Source: Enterobacter vonholyi (GTDB lineage Bacteria > Pseudomonadota > Gammaproteobacteria > Enterobacterales > Enterobacteriaceae). From it: a DNA stretch of 64,000 nucleotides. Positions 41,767-52,089 of the stretch are shown here, in pieces (the first letter of the stretch is position 1; every line of letters starts with the position of its first letter). The stretch covers positions 62,001 through 126,000 of the forward strand of contig NZ_VTUC01000004.1 of assembly GCF_008364555.1 (NCBI RefSeq). The letters are read 5' to 3'. The notes under the pieces are model-generated. The model saw nothing but the letters and a program-made list of their open reading frames with translations, searched no databases and was not told the DNA's origin. The translations under genes and the position numbers were made by a program.

Positions 41767-42972
41767 GTGAAACAAATCAGTGTCACTCAACCAAAGCTGG
41801 TCGCAGATTTTTCATGTGTCGGTGGGGAATGCCGTGAACATTGTTGTCAGGGCTGGACCATCGCGTTTGATAAATCCTCCGTTAATCGCTATCTGAACAG
41901 TAAAAATGCCGCCATTCGTCAGACCGCAAAAACGGCGATAAAAGTCACCAAAAAAAACTATGACCACTGGGGTGAAGTGATTTTCCATACGGAAAGTAAA
42001 AACTGCCCGTTTATGGATACGGAAAAACTCTGTTCTGTTCATGGCGCCATGGGCGTCCAGGCCTTAAGCCCAACCTGTTCGACATTTCCACGGACAAGCC
42101 GGGTCTATAAAAATGAAATCGAAAAATCGCTGAACCTCTCGTGTCCGGAAGTGACCCGACTTCTGTTGAACGATCGGGAGTCTATGTCGATGATGGAATC
42201 GGTTATTGTCCAGCAGGACGTCAATAACGCGCCAATGATTGATTTGAAGGCCAAGGTCATCAATCTCTTCTGCCAGAATATATTCAGCGTTGAAGGTGTT
42301 AGCGTTGAAGAACAGGTTTACGCCATGGTGAAATTCCTCATGGTGGCTGAAAAGCTCGATAATCTCGAAGAGAATATCGGCACGCTCGAAACGGTCTATT
42401 TCTCGCTGGTTAACGAGCTGGTGAGCGGTAAAATCAAGACGGAGCTTGGCGGGTTTAATCAGAACTACAGCCTGAAATTCGCGCTAATTTCGCTCATCCA
42501 GAGCTATTTTACGAAGAAAGCGACAGCCCGCGGCGGTGCGGTATTAAATCGTTATTTTACCCAGCTTTATCAACAGTTTGAGTCTACTGGTGACACCGTT
42601 CCGGCAGAGAAGGTCATGGAAAACATCGAGTCCGTCTGGCGCGATGTGGCAAGCGGTTACCTGGCGACCAATGACCATTTATTTAAGAACTTTTTTAAAT
42701 ACAAACTCTGGGAGCAGGCCTTTCCGCAGAACAATGGCCGCAGCATGTTGAATAACCTTTATTTAATCGTCGCGGAGTTCTATTTCCTTAAAACGTTACT
42801 TGCCGGTCAGGCACTCGTGGCGGGAAAAATTGAACAAGATAATATCATTGATGTTATTTACAGCTTCCACTCCCTTAGCCAGCATAATCAGGAAGCGGGA
42901 AAGCTCTTTCATCAACATATAGATAGCGTCAAACTCGGCGACGATCTTTCATTGTTACAACTGTTAATTTAG
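41767..42972 (+). CDS. fliB: Flagellin lysine-N-methylase FliB
   Basis: The 401-residue protein matches Salmonella FliB, which methylates flagellin lysines. The N-terminal YkgJ-like cysteine cluster is intact: Cys17, Cys22, Cys26 and Cys27 (CVGGECREHCC), then NCPFMDTEKLCSVHG and SPTCSTFPR, a likely metal or Fe-S site. The rest is helical without familiar motifs. It starts 62 bp after fliC and the fliC terminator lies between. E. coli K-12 lacks it, while Salmonella has it next to fliC. The start is GTG-like in context (CCGCCTGTGAAACAAATC), giving MKQISV. Confidence 0.9.
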   Translation: MKQISVTQPKLVADFSCVGGECREHCCQGWTIAFDKSSVNRYLNSKNAAIRQTAKTAIKVTKKNYDHWGEVIFHTESKNCPFMDTEKLCSVHGAMGVQALSPTCSTFPRTSRVYKNEIEKSLNLSCPEVTRLLLNDRESMSMMESVIVQQDVNNAPMIDLKAKVINLFCQNIFSVEGVSVEEQVYAMVKFLMVAEKLDNLEENIGTLETVYFSLVNELVSGKIKTELGGFNQNYSLKFALISLIQSYFTKKATARGGAVLNRYFTQLYQQFESTGDTVPAEKVMENIESVWRDVASGYLATNDHLFKNFFKYKLWEQAFPQNNGRSMLNNLYLIVAEFYFLKTLLAGQALVAGKIEQDNIIDVIYSFHSLSQHNQEAGKLFHQHIDSVKLGDDLSLLQLLI

Positions 42973-42980
42973 GCAGAAAA

Positions 42981-43001
42981 GTTGCCCCTGTTGTGGGCAA
43001 C
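42981..43001 (+). terminator. Hairpin after fliB
   Basis: GTTGCCC...GGGCAAC inverted repeat lies about 10 bases after the fliB stop, without a strong U-run. Confidence 0.45.
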
Positions 43002-43068
43002 CTCAGAATAACCTCACTTTATCCCCCTTTTTCATCCAATTGAACGCCCTGCAGAATCGGATAATCAT

Positions 43069-43076
43069 GCCGATAA
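43069..43076 (+). promoter_or_regulatory. Sigma-28 -10 element of fliA
   Basis: GCCGATAA is a perfect FliA -10, 26 bases before the fliA start, in a block resembling the E. coli fliA leader. The -35 region is poor, as expected for a class II promoter that also uses FlhDC. Confidence 0.6.
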
Positions 43077-43101
43077 CTCAACTAACGCAGGGCTGTTTAT
43101 C

Positions 43102-43821
43102 GTGAATTCACTCTATACCGCTGAAGGTGTAATGGATAAACACTCGCTGTGGCAGCGTTATGTCCCGCTGGTGCGTCACGAAGCATTGCGCCTCCAGGTG
43201 CGCTTGCCGGCGAGCGTGGAACTCGACGATCTGCTACAGGCGGGCGGTATCGGGTTATTGAATGCAGTTGACCGATACGACGCTCTGCAAGGAACGGCAT
43301 TTACGACTTACGCAGTTCAGCGTATTCGTGGTGCGATGCTGGATGAGCTGCGCAGCCGTGACTGGGTGCCGCGCAGTGTTCGCCGCAACGCACGCGAAGT
43401 GGCGCATGCGATGGGGCAGCTGGAACAGGAACTGGGACGCAACGCAACGGAAACCGAAGTGGCGGATCGTCTTGGCATTGCTGTTGAAGAGTATCGTCAG
43501 ATGTTGCTCGATACCAATAATAGCCAACTCTTCTCTTATGATGAGTGGCGCGAAGAGCATGGCGATAGCATCGAGCTGGTGACGGACGAGCACCAGCAGG
43601 AGAACCCGTTACACCATTTAATGGAAGGGAATTTACGCCAGCGCGTCATGGAAGCTATTGAAGCTCTGCCTGAACGCGAACAGCTGGTATTGACCCTTTA
43701 TTACCAGGAAGAGCTTAACCTCAAAGAGATTGGCGCTGTTCTGGAGGTGGGAGAGTCGCGGGTGAGCCAGCTGCACAGCCAGGCCATTAAACGCTTACGA
43801 ACCAAGCTGGGTAAGTTATAG
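43102..43821 (+). CDS. fliA: Flagellar sigma factor FliA (sigma-28)
   Basis: The 239-residue sigma factor directs class III flagellar promoters. It is almost identical to E. coli FliA: region 2 (DDLLQAGGIGLLNAVDRYDA, FTTYAVQRIRGAMLDELRSR), region 3 (ETEVADRLGIAVEEYRQML) and region 4 (LNLKEIGAVLEVGESRVSQL). The start is GTG at 43102, as the conserved MNSLYTAEGVMDKHSLWQRY requires. A second in-frame ATG at 43132 exists but would drop conserved residues. fliZ follows 54 bp downstream. Confidence 0.96.
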   Translation: MNSLYTAEGVMDKHSLWQRYVPLVRHEALRLQVRLPASVELDDLLQAGGIGLLNAVDRYDALQGTAFTTYAVQRIRGAMLDELRSRDWVPRSVRRNAREVAHAMGQLEQELGRNATETEVADRLGIAVEEYRQMLLDTNNSQLFSYDEWREEHGDSIELVTDEHQQENPLHHLMEGNLRQRVMEAIEALPEREQLVLTLYYQEELNLKEIGAVLEVGESRVSQLHSQAIKRLRTKLGKL

Positions 43822-43875
43822 GTGATTGATTCACCTTAAAAATGCCGCACAACGTATTGACAACCAGGAGTTATC

Positions 43876-44427
43876 ATGACGGTGCAGCAATCTAAAAGAC
43901 GGCCTTTAAGCCGCTACCTGAAAGACTTTAAACACAGCCAGACGCATTGCGCCCACTGTAACAAGCTACTCGATCGTATCACGCTGGTTCGCCGCGGCGA
44001 AATCGTCAATAAGATCGCGATTTCTCGCCTCGACACGTTGATGGACGAAGCAGCATGGCTCGAAGAGCAAAAAGAGTGGGTGGCGCTTTGCCGTTTCTGT
44101 GGCGATCTCCACTGCAAAGAGCAAAGCGACTTCTTCGACATTATCGGCTTCAAGCAGTTCCTGTTTGAACAAACGGAGATGAGCCACGGCACCGTTCGCG
44201 AATACGTGGTTCGCCTGCGCCGCCTCGGGCAACATCTGACCGTGAACAACATTTCTCGCGATCTGCTCAAAACCGGTTATCTCGACGAGAACCTGGAGCC
44301 GTGGCTGCCTGCGACCAGCACCAACAACTACCGGATTGCGCTGCGCAAGTACGCACAATATAAGGTACAAATGCCGGGTGCCATAAAGCAGAAAGCCCAC
44401 GCCGGAACAACTTCTGATATATATTAA
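43876..44427 (+). CDS. fliZ: Flagellar/sigma-S regulator FliZ
   Basis: The 183-residue protein matches E. coli FliZ throughout (RRPLSRYLKDFKHSQTHCAH, FDIIGFKQFLFEQTEMS, AALRKYAQYK-like C-terminal helix). FliZ resembles a recombinase core-binding domain and binds sigma-S-type promoters, repressing curli and stress genes while motility is on. Its Arg in the recognition helix is in REYVVRLRRL. CAGGAG precedes the ATG. It is cotranscribed with fliA. Confidence 0.94.
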   Translation: MTVQQSKRRPLSRYLKDFKHSQTHCAHCNKLLDRITLVRRGEIVNKIAISRLDTLMDEAAWLEEQKEWVALCRFCGDLHCKEQSDFFDIIGFKQFLFEQTEMSHGTVREYVVRLRRLGQHLTVNNISRDLLKTGYLDENLEPWLPATSTNNYRIALRKYAQYKVQMPGAIKQKAHAGTTSDIY

Positions 44428-44513
44428 AAAAGAATAAGATGTAGCGCAGTCGCCTTTGACGTTGCAGGCGATTTCTCTACACTACGTAAAAATTCCACTA
44501 TATCGGGGTATTT

Positions 44514-45314
44514 ATGAAATTTGCACTTCTGGGTCGTCAGGCGCTGATGGGTGTTATGGCCGTTGCGCTGGTTGCGGGCATGAGCGTGAAAACGTTCGCC
44601 GCAGAAAACCTGCTGAATAAAGTAAAAGAGCGCGGTACGCTGCTGGTCGGGCTGGAAGGTACCTATCCTCCGTTCAGCTTCCAGGGCGATGACGGTAAGC
44701 TGACCGGTTTTGAAGTGGAGTTTGCTGAAGAGCTGGCAAAACACCTCGGCGTGAAAGCGTCCCTGAAACCGACCAAATGGGACGGTATGCTGGCGTCGCT
44801 GGATTCGAAACGTATTGACGTGGTCATCAACCAGGTCACCATCTCTGACGAGCGTAAGAAGAAGTATGACTTCTCCACCCCGTATACCGTGTCCGGTATT
44901 CAGGCACTGGTGAAGAAAGGCAACGAAGGCGGGATTAAAACTGCCGCGGACCTGAAAGGGAAGAAAGTCGGTGTCGGTCTGGGTACTAACTATGAAGAGT
45001 GGCTGCGCAAGAACGTGCAGGGCGTGGATATCCGCACCTATGATGACGACCCGACGAAATACCAGGATCTGCGCGTGGGCCGTATCGACGCCATTCTGGT
45101 TGACCGCCTGGCCGCGCTGGATCTGGTGAAGAAAACCAACAATACCCTGGCGGTAGCGGGTGATGCGTTCTCTCGTCAGGAATCAGGCGTTGCCGTTCGT
45201 AAAGGTAACGAAGACCTGGTCAAAGCGATTGATTCCGCGATTGCTGACATGCAAAAAGACGGCAGCCTGAAAGCGCTCTCCGAGAAGTGGTTCGGTGCAG
45301 ACGTCACGAAATAA
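44514..45314 (+). CDS. tcyJ: L-cystine-binding periplasmic protein TcyJ (FliY)
   Basis: The 266-residue precursor has a signal peptide (about 1-29, ending KTFA-AEN). A type II periplasmic binding domain follows, with LVGLEGTYPPFSFQGDDGKL, GFEVEFAEELAKHLGV and a GTNYEEWL loop. It delivers L-cystine to TcyL/TcyN. It follows fliZ by 86 bp, the arrangement that gave it the name fliY, but it is a transport gene. The terminator at 45326 separates it from dcyD. Confidence 0.95.
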   Translation: MKFALLGRQALMGVMAVALVAGMSVKTFAAENLLNKVKERGTLLVGLEGTYPPFSFQGDDGKLTGFEVEFAEELAKHLGVKASLKPTKWDGMLASLDSKRIDVVINQVTISDERKKKYDFSTPYTVSGIQALVKKGNEGGIKTAADLKGKKVGVGLGTNYEEWLRKNVQGVDIRTYDDDPTKYQDLRVGRIDAILVDRLAALDLVKKTNNTLAVAGDAFSRQESGVAVRKGNEDLVKAIDSAIADMQKDGSLKALSEKWFGADVTK

Positions 45315-45325
45315 GTTTCTGCCGT

Positions 45326-45357
45326 AAAAAAAGGCGCTTTTAAAAGCGCCTTTTTTA
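45326..45357 (+). terminator. Rho-independent terminator of tcyJ
   Basis: AAAAAAAGGCGCTTTTAAAAGCGCCTTTTTT is a perfect palindromic hairpin with A- and T-runs on both sides, so it is bidirectional in form. Confidence 0.93.
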
Positions 45358-45384
45358 TTTCTTTCGCGTCTGCGTGCATAATGA

Positions 45385-46407
<1,023 letters not shown>

Positions 46408-46428
46408 AAATCAGGTCGAAAAATAATA

Positions 46429-47097
46429 ATGCAAGAAAGTATTCAACTGGTTATTGATTCTCTGCCGTATCTGCTGAAAGGTGCGGTATTTACGTTACAG
46501 CTCAGTATCGGCGGGATGTTCTTTGGGCTGGTTCTGGGATTTGTGCTGGCCTTAATGCGCATGTCGCCCATCCTGCCGGTGCGCTGGCTGGCGCGTTTTT
46601 ATATCTCCGTGTTTCGCGGTACGCCGCTCATCGCCCAGCTCTTTATGATCTACTACGGCTTGCCGCAGTTTGGTATCGAGCTGGATCCGATTCCGGCAGC
46701 GATGATTGGTCTGTCTCTCAATACCGCGGCGTACACCTCTGAAACCCTGCGTGCGGCCATCTCCTCCATTGACAAAGGGCAGTGGGAAGCGGCGGCCAGT
46801 ATCGGGATGACGCCATGGCAGACGCTGCGCCGGGCCATTCTGCCTCAGGCGGCGCGCGTGGCGCTACCGCCGCTCAGCAACAGCTTTATTAGCCTGGTGA
46901 AAGATACTTCCCTGGCAGCAACGATTCAGGTTCCGGAACTGTTCCGTCAGGCACAGCTTATTACTTCGCGCACGCTTGAAGTCTTTACCATGTATCTGGC
47001 CGCCTCGCTAATTTACTGGGTGATGGCGACGGTACTGTCTGCTCTGCAAAACTACTTCGAAAACCAGCTTAATCGCCAGGAGCGTGATCCAAAATGA
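46429..47097 (+). CDS. tcyL: L-cystine ABC transporter permease TcyL
   Basis: The 222-residue polar amino-acid permease has about five membrane helices and the EAA-type loop (EAAASIGMTPWQTLRRAILP). Conserved FRGTPLIAQLFMIYYGLPQF and SLVKDTSLAATIQVPELFRQ segments are present. It pairs with TcyN and TcyJ to import cystine. It matches E. coli YecS (222). It overlaps tcyN by 4 bases. Confidence 0.95.
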   Translation: MQESIQLVIDSLPYLLKGAVFTLQLSIGGMFFGLVLGFVLALMRMSPILPVRWLARFYISVFRGTPLIAQLFMIYYGLPQFGIELDPIPAAMIGLSLNTAAYTSETLRAAISSIDKGQWEAAASIGMTPWQTLRRAILPQAARVALPPLSNSFISLVKDTSLAATIQVPELFRQAQLITSRTLEVFTMYLAASLIYWVMATVLSALQNYFENQLNRQERDPK

Positions 47098-47846
47098 GTG
47101 CTATCGACGTCAAAAACCTGGTGAAAAAATTCCACGGTCAAACGGTGCTCCACGGGATCGATCTGGAAGTAGAGCAGGGGGAAGTGGTGGCGATTATCGG
47201 ACCGAGCGGTTCGGGAAAGACGACGCTGCTGCGCAGCATTAACCTGCTTGAACAGCCGGAAGGCGGCACCATCCGGGTAGGCGAGATAATGATTGATACC
47301 GGGAAATCCATCAGCCAGCAGAAAGGTTTAATTCGCCGCCTGCGCCAGCATGTCGGTTTCGTTTTCCAGAACTTTAATCTCTTCCCGCACCGTACGGTGC
47401 TGGAGAACATTATCGAAGGGCCGGTTATCGTTAAAGGTGAGCCAAAAGAGGAGGCGACGGCGCGCGCGCGCGAACTGCTCGCCAAAGTCGGGCTGGCGGG
47501 GAAAGAGACCAGCTATCCGCGCCGTCTGTCGGGCGGCCAACAGCAGCGCGTGGCGATAGCGCGCGCGCTGGCGATGCGTCCTGACGTGATCCTGTTTGAT
47601 GAACCGACCTCTGCGCTCGATCCTGAACTGGTGGGTGAAGTGCTGAACACCATTCGCCAGCTGGCGCAGGAAAAAAGGACGATGGTGATCGTAACGCATG
47701 AAATGAGCTTTGCACGCGATGTTGCTGACAGAGCCATCTTCATGGATCAGGGTCGGATTGTTGAGCAGGGGCCGGCGAAAAGTCTGTTCGCCAATCCTCA
47801 ACAGCCGCGAACCCGTCAGTTCCTTGAAAAATTCCTCATGCAGTAG
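47094..47846 (+). CDS. tcyN: L-cystine ABC transporter ATPase TcyN
   Basis: The 250-residue ABC ATPase has Walker A GPSGSGKTTLL, Q-loop VFQNFNLFPH, signature LSGGQQQRVAIARAL, Walker B VILFDEPTSALDPE and switch His in VIVTHEMSFA. It matches E. coli YecC (250) and energises cystine import. Last gene of the operon; a terminator hairpin follows. Confidence 0.95.
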   Translation: MSAIDVKNLVKKFHGQTVLHGIDLEVEQGEVVAIIGPSGSGKTTLLRSINLLEQPEGGTIRVGEIMIDTGKSISQQKGLIRRLRQHVGFVFQNFNLFPHRTVLENIIEGPVIVKGEPKEEATARARELLAKVGLAGKETSYPRRLSGGQQQRVAIARALAMRPDVILFDEPTSALDPELVGEVLNTIRQLAQEKRTMVIVTHEMSFARDVADRAIFMDQGRIVEQGPAKSLFANPQQPRTRQFLEKFLMQ

Positions 47847-47858
47847 CATTTATGCACT

Positions 47859-47891
47859 AATTTGCTCCAGAAATTTAGGCTGGAGCAAATT
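47859..47891 (+). terminator. Hairpin terminator after tcyN
   Basis: Perfect 12-base arms AATTTGCTCCAG and CTGGAGCAAATT with a 9-base loop, 12 bases after the tcyN stop. The following TATTCTCCC is only weakly U-rich. Confidence 0.7.
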
Positions 47892-48067
47892 ATTCTCCCT
47901 ACGGGCGCCGTCCTTTGATTTTTTATTCCGCCCAGCTCGGATAAACCTTATGAATACTAAAGTTAATTGGGCTATTGCCGATATTTTGCAGTTAGAAAAA
48001 AGTTTTATGTGTTAGTTTATATTCACCATAATAATGATTATCTTTTCAGAGGCTTCATTTAGTAAGT

Positions 48068-48790
48068 ATGAAGGATTCAGACTTTTTCAACTGGCGACGG
48101 GACTGCTCACTCCGGTTTCAGCAATTGACGAGTACCGATGAGGTATATCAGGAGCTAGAGCGGCAAACTCAGGCGCTGGAATTCGATTATTACGCGCTCT
48201 GCGTGCGGCATCCCGTGCCCTTTACGCGCCCTAAAATCTCTTTGCAGACTACTTATCCAAAGCCGTGGATGGCGCAATATCATTCCGCGAACTATTTCGC
48301 TATCGATCCGGTTTTAAAAGCGGAAAATTTCATCCAGGGTCATCTACCCTGGACAGACGCATTATTTGCCGAGGCGCAGGAATTATGGCATAGCGCCCAG
48401 GACCACGGTTTACGCGCGGGAATAACGCAGTGTCTGATGCTGCCTAACCACGCGCTCGGCTTCCTGTCAGTATCTCGTACGAGTCTTAAGGAAGGGCCAT
48501 TTGCCCGTGAGGAAATAGAACTGCGGTTGCAAATGCTGGTGCAAATGGCTTTAACCTCTCTGACGCGTTTTGAAGATGAGATGGTCATGCCGCCAGAAAT
48601 GAAATTCAGTAAACGCGAGCGCGAAATTCTGAAATGGACTGCGGAAGGGAAGACGTCAGCGGAAATAGCGATCATTCTCTCTATCTCAGAGAATACCGTT
48701 AACTTCCATCAGAAAAATATGCAGAAGAAATTCAATGCGCCTAACAAAACCCAGATTGCGTGTTACGCAGCGGCAACGGGGCTGATCTGA
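48068..48790 (+). CDS. sdiA: LuxR-type quorum-sensing receptor SdiA (solo)
   Basis: The 240-residue protein has an N-terminal autoinducer-binding domain (about 20-165, with conserved aromatic residues in YHSANYFAIDPV and LPWTDALF). The LuxR HTH is at about 175-235 (FSKREREILKWTAEGKTSAE, SENTVNFHQKNMQKKF). It matches E. coli SdiA, which senses foreign acyl-homoserine lactones. No luxI synthase is in the window. A 221 bp gap lies upstream; its downstream neighbour uvrY is a reported SdiA target in E. coli. Confidence 0.95.
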   Translation: MKDSDFFNWRRDCSLRFQQLTSTDEVYQELERQTQALEFDYYALCVRHPVPFTRPKISLQTTYPKPWMAQYHSANYFAIDPVLKAENFIQGHLPWTDALFAEAQELWHSAQDHGLRAGITQCLMLPNHALGFLSVSRTSLKEGPFAREEIELRLQMLVQMALTSLTRFEDEMVMPPEMKFSKREREILKWTAEGKTSAEIAIILSISENTVNFHQKNMQKKFNAPNKTQIACYAAATGLI

Positions 48791-48822
48791 CAGGATAATA
48801 CGTTCTGCGTGACAGACGAGGG

Positions 48823-48855
48823 AACGGCTGAATGCACTGCATCCAGCCGTTTTTT
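48823..48855 (+). terminator. Terminator between convergent sdiA and yecF
   Basis: The AACGGCTG / CAGCCGTT stem, extended by inner ATGCA-C-TGCAT, ends in TTTTTT. It serves sdiA and may also mark the yecF 3' end on the other strand. Confidence 0.85.
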
Positions 48856-48856
48856 G

Positions 48857-49081
48857 TTACTGGCGATAGGCTTGTTTGATTTGCTTAACGGTGTTAGCAA
48901 ATACCGCAGATTCAGCCTGGTCTTCCATCTCCGCGATTTGTTTTTCCATTTTAATGATCACACGACCGGCATCAGCCTGGCCCATCGCCTGCAGCATCAA
49001 CGTTAGCAATGCTTTCAGGCAGTTTACTTCCTGTGCCAGTTCCTGGTTATTCTCCGCAGTGGCAAATTCAGGTGTGCTCAT
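48857..49081 (-). CDS. yecF: Small conserved protein YecF (DUF2594)
   Basis: The 74-residue helical protein is nearly identical to E. coli YecF ([49 protein letters not shown]). Its function is unknown. It lies between sdiA and uvrY on the opposite strand, as in E. coli. GAGGAAAAT precedes the ATG. Confidence 0.92.
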   Translation of the reverse strand: MSTPEFATAENNQELAQEVNCLKALLTLMLQAMGQADAGRVIIKMEKQIAEMEDQAESAVFANTVKQIKQAYRQ

Positions 49082-49547
49082 TTATTTTCCTCATTATTAA
49101 ACGGCGCTAAAGCGCGACGACGAAAGTCAAGGCGGCGGAGTATACCACAAGCTGAAGCAAAAAATGCAGTGGTTGTTTTTTGTACTTTTACGTGGATGTT
49201 TAATTGCGTAAACAGAACGTACCGGTAAACTTAACCGCCGTTAAAGGCTATTAATTGTTTATGCCCGGTTCGCTTGCCGTTAATTATTGTTACAAAAATT
49301 TGAGATCTGTTTTTTTGCAGAAAAAGCCTGCTAGTTTTTTGTAACTTTTTGAATACAGATGCTTAAAAAAAGCTGCAAAAGCCCTGACTGCATGGTCTCT
49401 CTTTCCACGGACTGTACAGCCTAATTTCCAAAAACGAGAGCAAAATCGAATAGCCGGTTTTTTAACGTTTTAATCTTGTGAGGAAAACCGTTAATATAAA
49501 CCAAATTATCACTCAGTAGCGTTATCCCTATTCTGGAGACATTTCCT
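49082..49547. other. 466 bp AT-rich gap between divergent yecF and uvrY
   Basis: No gene with homology is seen. The stretch is AT-rich with T-tracts and holds the divergent promoters. A CGGTTTT (49455-49461) / AAAACCG (49484-49490) inverted repeat close to uvrY could fold in its leader. Short leftward ORFs here have no RBS or family features. Confidence 0.5.
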
Positions 49548-50204
49548 TTGATCAACGTCCTTCTTGTTGATGACCACGAACTGGTGCGCGCAGGGATACG
49601 ACGCATTCTTGAAGATATTAAAGGTATTAAAGTTGCCGGTGAGGCGTGCTGTGGCGAAGATGCGGTAAAATGGTGCCGCACAAACTCGGCAGATGTGGTA
49701 CTGATGGATATGAACATGCCCGGTATCGGTGGTCTTGAAGCAACACGCAAAATCGCGCGTACTTTTGTTGATACAAAAGTCATCATGCTGACCGTGCATA
49801 CCGAAAACCCACTGCCCGCGAAAGTGATGCAGGCGGGCGCAGCGGGCTATCTGAGCAAAGGAGCGGCGCCGCAGGAAGTCGTCAATGCGATCCGTTCCGT
49901 GTATGCAGGACAGCGTTACATTGCTTCCGACATCGCACAGCAGATGGCCCTGAGCCAGATCGAGCCCGAGAAAACCGAATCACCGTTTGCCAGTTTGTCC
50001 GAGCGTGAATTGCAGATTATGCTGATGATCACTAAAGGTCAGAAGGTGAATGAGATCTCGGAACAGCTGAATCTCAGCCCGAAAACGGTCAACAGCTATC
50101 GTTACCGTATGTTCAGTAAACTGAACATTCATGGTGATGTGGAACTGACGCATCTGGCCATCCGGCATGGTTTGTGTAATGCGGAGACGTTGTTAAGTCA
50201 GTGA
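49548..50204 (+). CDS. uvrY: Response regulator UvrY (BarA partner)
   Basis: The 218-residue NarL/FixJ-family regulator has a receiver domain with phospho-Asp54 (VLMDMNMPG) and Lys in YLSKGA. The C-terminal HTH is [20 protein letters not shown] followed by [16 protein letters not shown]. It activates csrB/csrC small RNAs in response to BarA, controlling carbon storage, biofilm and motility. The start is TTG at 49548, with GGAGA 8-9 bases upstream, as for E. coli uvrY. It overlaps uvrC by 4 bases. Confidence 0.95.
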   Translation: MINVLLVDDHELVRAGIRRILEDIKGIKVAGEACCGEDAVKWCRTNSADVVLMDMNMPGIGGLEATRKIARTFVDTKVIMLTVHTENPLPAKVMQAGAAGYLSKGAAPQEVVNAIRSVYAGQRYIASDIAQQMALSQIEPEKTESPFASLSERELQIMLMITKGQKVNEISEQLNLSPKTVNSYRYRMFSKLNIHGDVELTHLAIRHGLCNAETLLSQ

Positions 50205-52033
50205 GTGATGTGTTCGATTCAAAAACATTTCTGAAAACCGTAACCAGCCAGCCTGGCGTCTATCGCATGTATGACGCTGGCGGTACGGTTATCTACGTGG
50301 GGAAGGCAAAAGATCTTAAAAAACGTCTCTCCAGCTATTTTCGCAGCAACCTGGCCTCCCGTAAGACCGAAGCGCTGGTCTCACTCATTCAGAATATTGA
50401 TGTCACCGTCACGCACACGGAGACAGAAGCGCTGCTGTTAGAGCACAACTATATTAAGCTCTACCAGCCGCGCTATAACGTCCTGTTGCGTGATGATAAA
50501 TCCTACCCGTTTATTTTTCTGAGCAGCGACACCCATCCGCGCCTCGCCATGCACCGCGGTGCGAAACATGCAAAGGGTGAATATTTCGGGCCGTTCCCTA
50601 ACGGCTATGCCGTGCGTGAAACGCTGGCGCTGCTGCAAAAAATCTTCCCAATCCGCCAGTGTGAAAACAGCGTTTACCGTAACCGCTCGCGCCCGTGCCT
50701 TCAGTACCAGATTGGTCGCTGCCTGGGGCCGTGTGTAGCCGGGCTGGTGAGTGAAGAGGAGTATGCTCAGCAGGTGGAGTATGTGCGCCTGTTCCTGGCC
50801 GGTAAAGACGATCAGGTCTTAACGCAGCTTATCGCGCGGATGGAAAAAGCCAGTGCCGCACTCGAGTTCGAAGAGGCCGCACGGATCCGCGACCAAATCC
50901 AGGCGGTGCGCAGAGTCACTGAGAAACAGTTTGTCTCGAATACCGGTGACGATCTCGACGTTATCGGCGTAGCCTTTGACGCCGGGATGACCTGCGTGCA
51001 CGTGCTGTTTATTCGCCAGGGCAAAGTGCTCGGCAGCCGCAGCTATTTTCCGAAAGTGCCTGGCGGTACCGAACTGGGTGAAGTGGTGGAAACCTTTGTC
51101 GGCCAGTTCTATCTGCAGGGGAGCCAGATGCGCACGCTGCCTTCTGAGATCCTGCTCGATTTTAATCTTGACGATAAAACCCTGCTGGGCGAGTCGCTCT
51201 CTGAGCTGGCGGGGCGTCGGGTCAATGTACAAACCAAACCGCGCGGCGATCGTGCGCGTTATCTGAAGCTGGCACGCACCAACGCGGCGACGGCGCTCAC
51301 CACTAAGCTGTCGCAGCAGTCGACGGTGCACCAGCGTTTAACGGCCCTGGCAACGCTGCTGAAGCTGCCGGAAGTGAAACGGATGGAGTGTTTCGACATC
51401 AGCCATACGATGGGGGAACAGACGGTGGCCTCCTGCGTGGTGTTCGATGCTAACGGCCCGCTGCGCGCCGAGTATCGTCGCTATAACATCACAGGCATCA
51501 CGCCGGGCGATGACTATGCGGCGATGAATCAGGTGCTGCGTCGTCGCTATGGTAAAGCCATTGAGGAGAGCAAAATCCCGGATGTGATCCTGATTGACGG
51601 TGGGAAAGGGCAGCTCGGCCAGGCGAAAGCGGTATTTGAATCGCTTGATGTCAGCTGGGATAAAAAACATCCGCTGCTGCTGGGTGTCGCAAAAGGGGCC
51701 GATCGTAAGGCCGGGCTGGAGACACTGTTCTTCGAGCCGGAAGGTGAGGGCTTCAGCCTGCCGCCGGATTCGCCGGCGCTTCACGTCATCCAGCATATTC
51801 GCGATGAATCACACGATCATGCCATCAGCGGTCACCGCAAAAAACGGGCGAAGGTGAAAAATACCAGTAGCCTGGAAACGATTGAAGGCGTGGGGCCAAA
51901 ACGTCGCCAGATGCTGCTGAAATATATGGGCGGATTGCAAGGATTACTCAACGCCAGCATGGAGGAAATTGCAAAAGTGCCGGGTATTTCGCAAGGGCTG
52001 GCAGAAAAGATCTACTACTCGTTGAAACATTGA
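50201..52033 (+). CDS. uvrC: Excinuclease ABC subunit C, UvrC
   Basis: The 610-residue nuclease makes both incisions in nucleotide excision repair. It has an N-terminal GIY-YIG domain ([10 protein letters not shown]...IYVGKAKDL, 3' incision), Cys-rich linker ([15 protein letters not shown]), UVR domain binding UvrB (about 205-240), RNase H-like 5' nuclease ([25 protein letters not shown]) and tandem HhH ([18 protein letters not shown]). Length equals E. coli (610). The start is GTG, overlapping uvrY, so the two are coupled. Confidence 0.96.
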   Translation: MSDVFDSKTFLKTVTSQPGVYRMYDAGGTVIYVGKAKDLKKRLSSYFRSNLASRKTEALVSLIQNIDVTVTHTETEALLLEHNYIKLYQPRYNVLLRDDKSYPFIFLSSDTHPRLAMHRGAKHAKGEYFGPFPNGYAVRETLALLQKIFPIRQCENSVYRNRSRPCLQYQIGRCLGPCVAGLVSEEEYAQQVEYVRLFLAGKDDQVLTQLIARMEKASAALEFEEAARIRDQIQAVRRVTEKQFVSNTGDDLDVIGVAFDAGMTCVHVLFIRQGKVLGSRSYFPKVPGGTELGEVVETFVGQFYLQGSQMRTLPSEILLDFNLDDKTLLGESLSELAGRRVNVQTKPRGDRARYLKLARTNAATALTTKLSQQSTVHQRLTALATLLKLPEVKRMECFDISHTMGEQTVASCVVFDANGPLRAEYRRYNITGITPGDDYAAMNQVLRRRYGKAIEESKIPDVILIDGGKGQLGQAKAVFESLDVSWDKKHPLLLGVAKGADRKAGLETLFFEPEGEGFSLPPDSPALHVIQHIRDESHDHAISGHRKKRAKVKNTSSLETIEGVGPKRRQMLLKYMGGLQGLLNASMEEIAKVPGISQGLAEKIYYSLKH

Positions 52034-52089
52034 GGGCTCTGTAGCAACATAGAGCTAAATTTTACTGACAACAAATAGTTACCGTCACT

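Noticed and set aside
49411-49421. LexA box (CTGTACAG) upstream of uvrY
   Set aside because: The half-sites have no 8-base spacer, so it does not fit CTGT-N8-ACAG, and uvrY is not known as an SOS gene.
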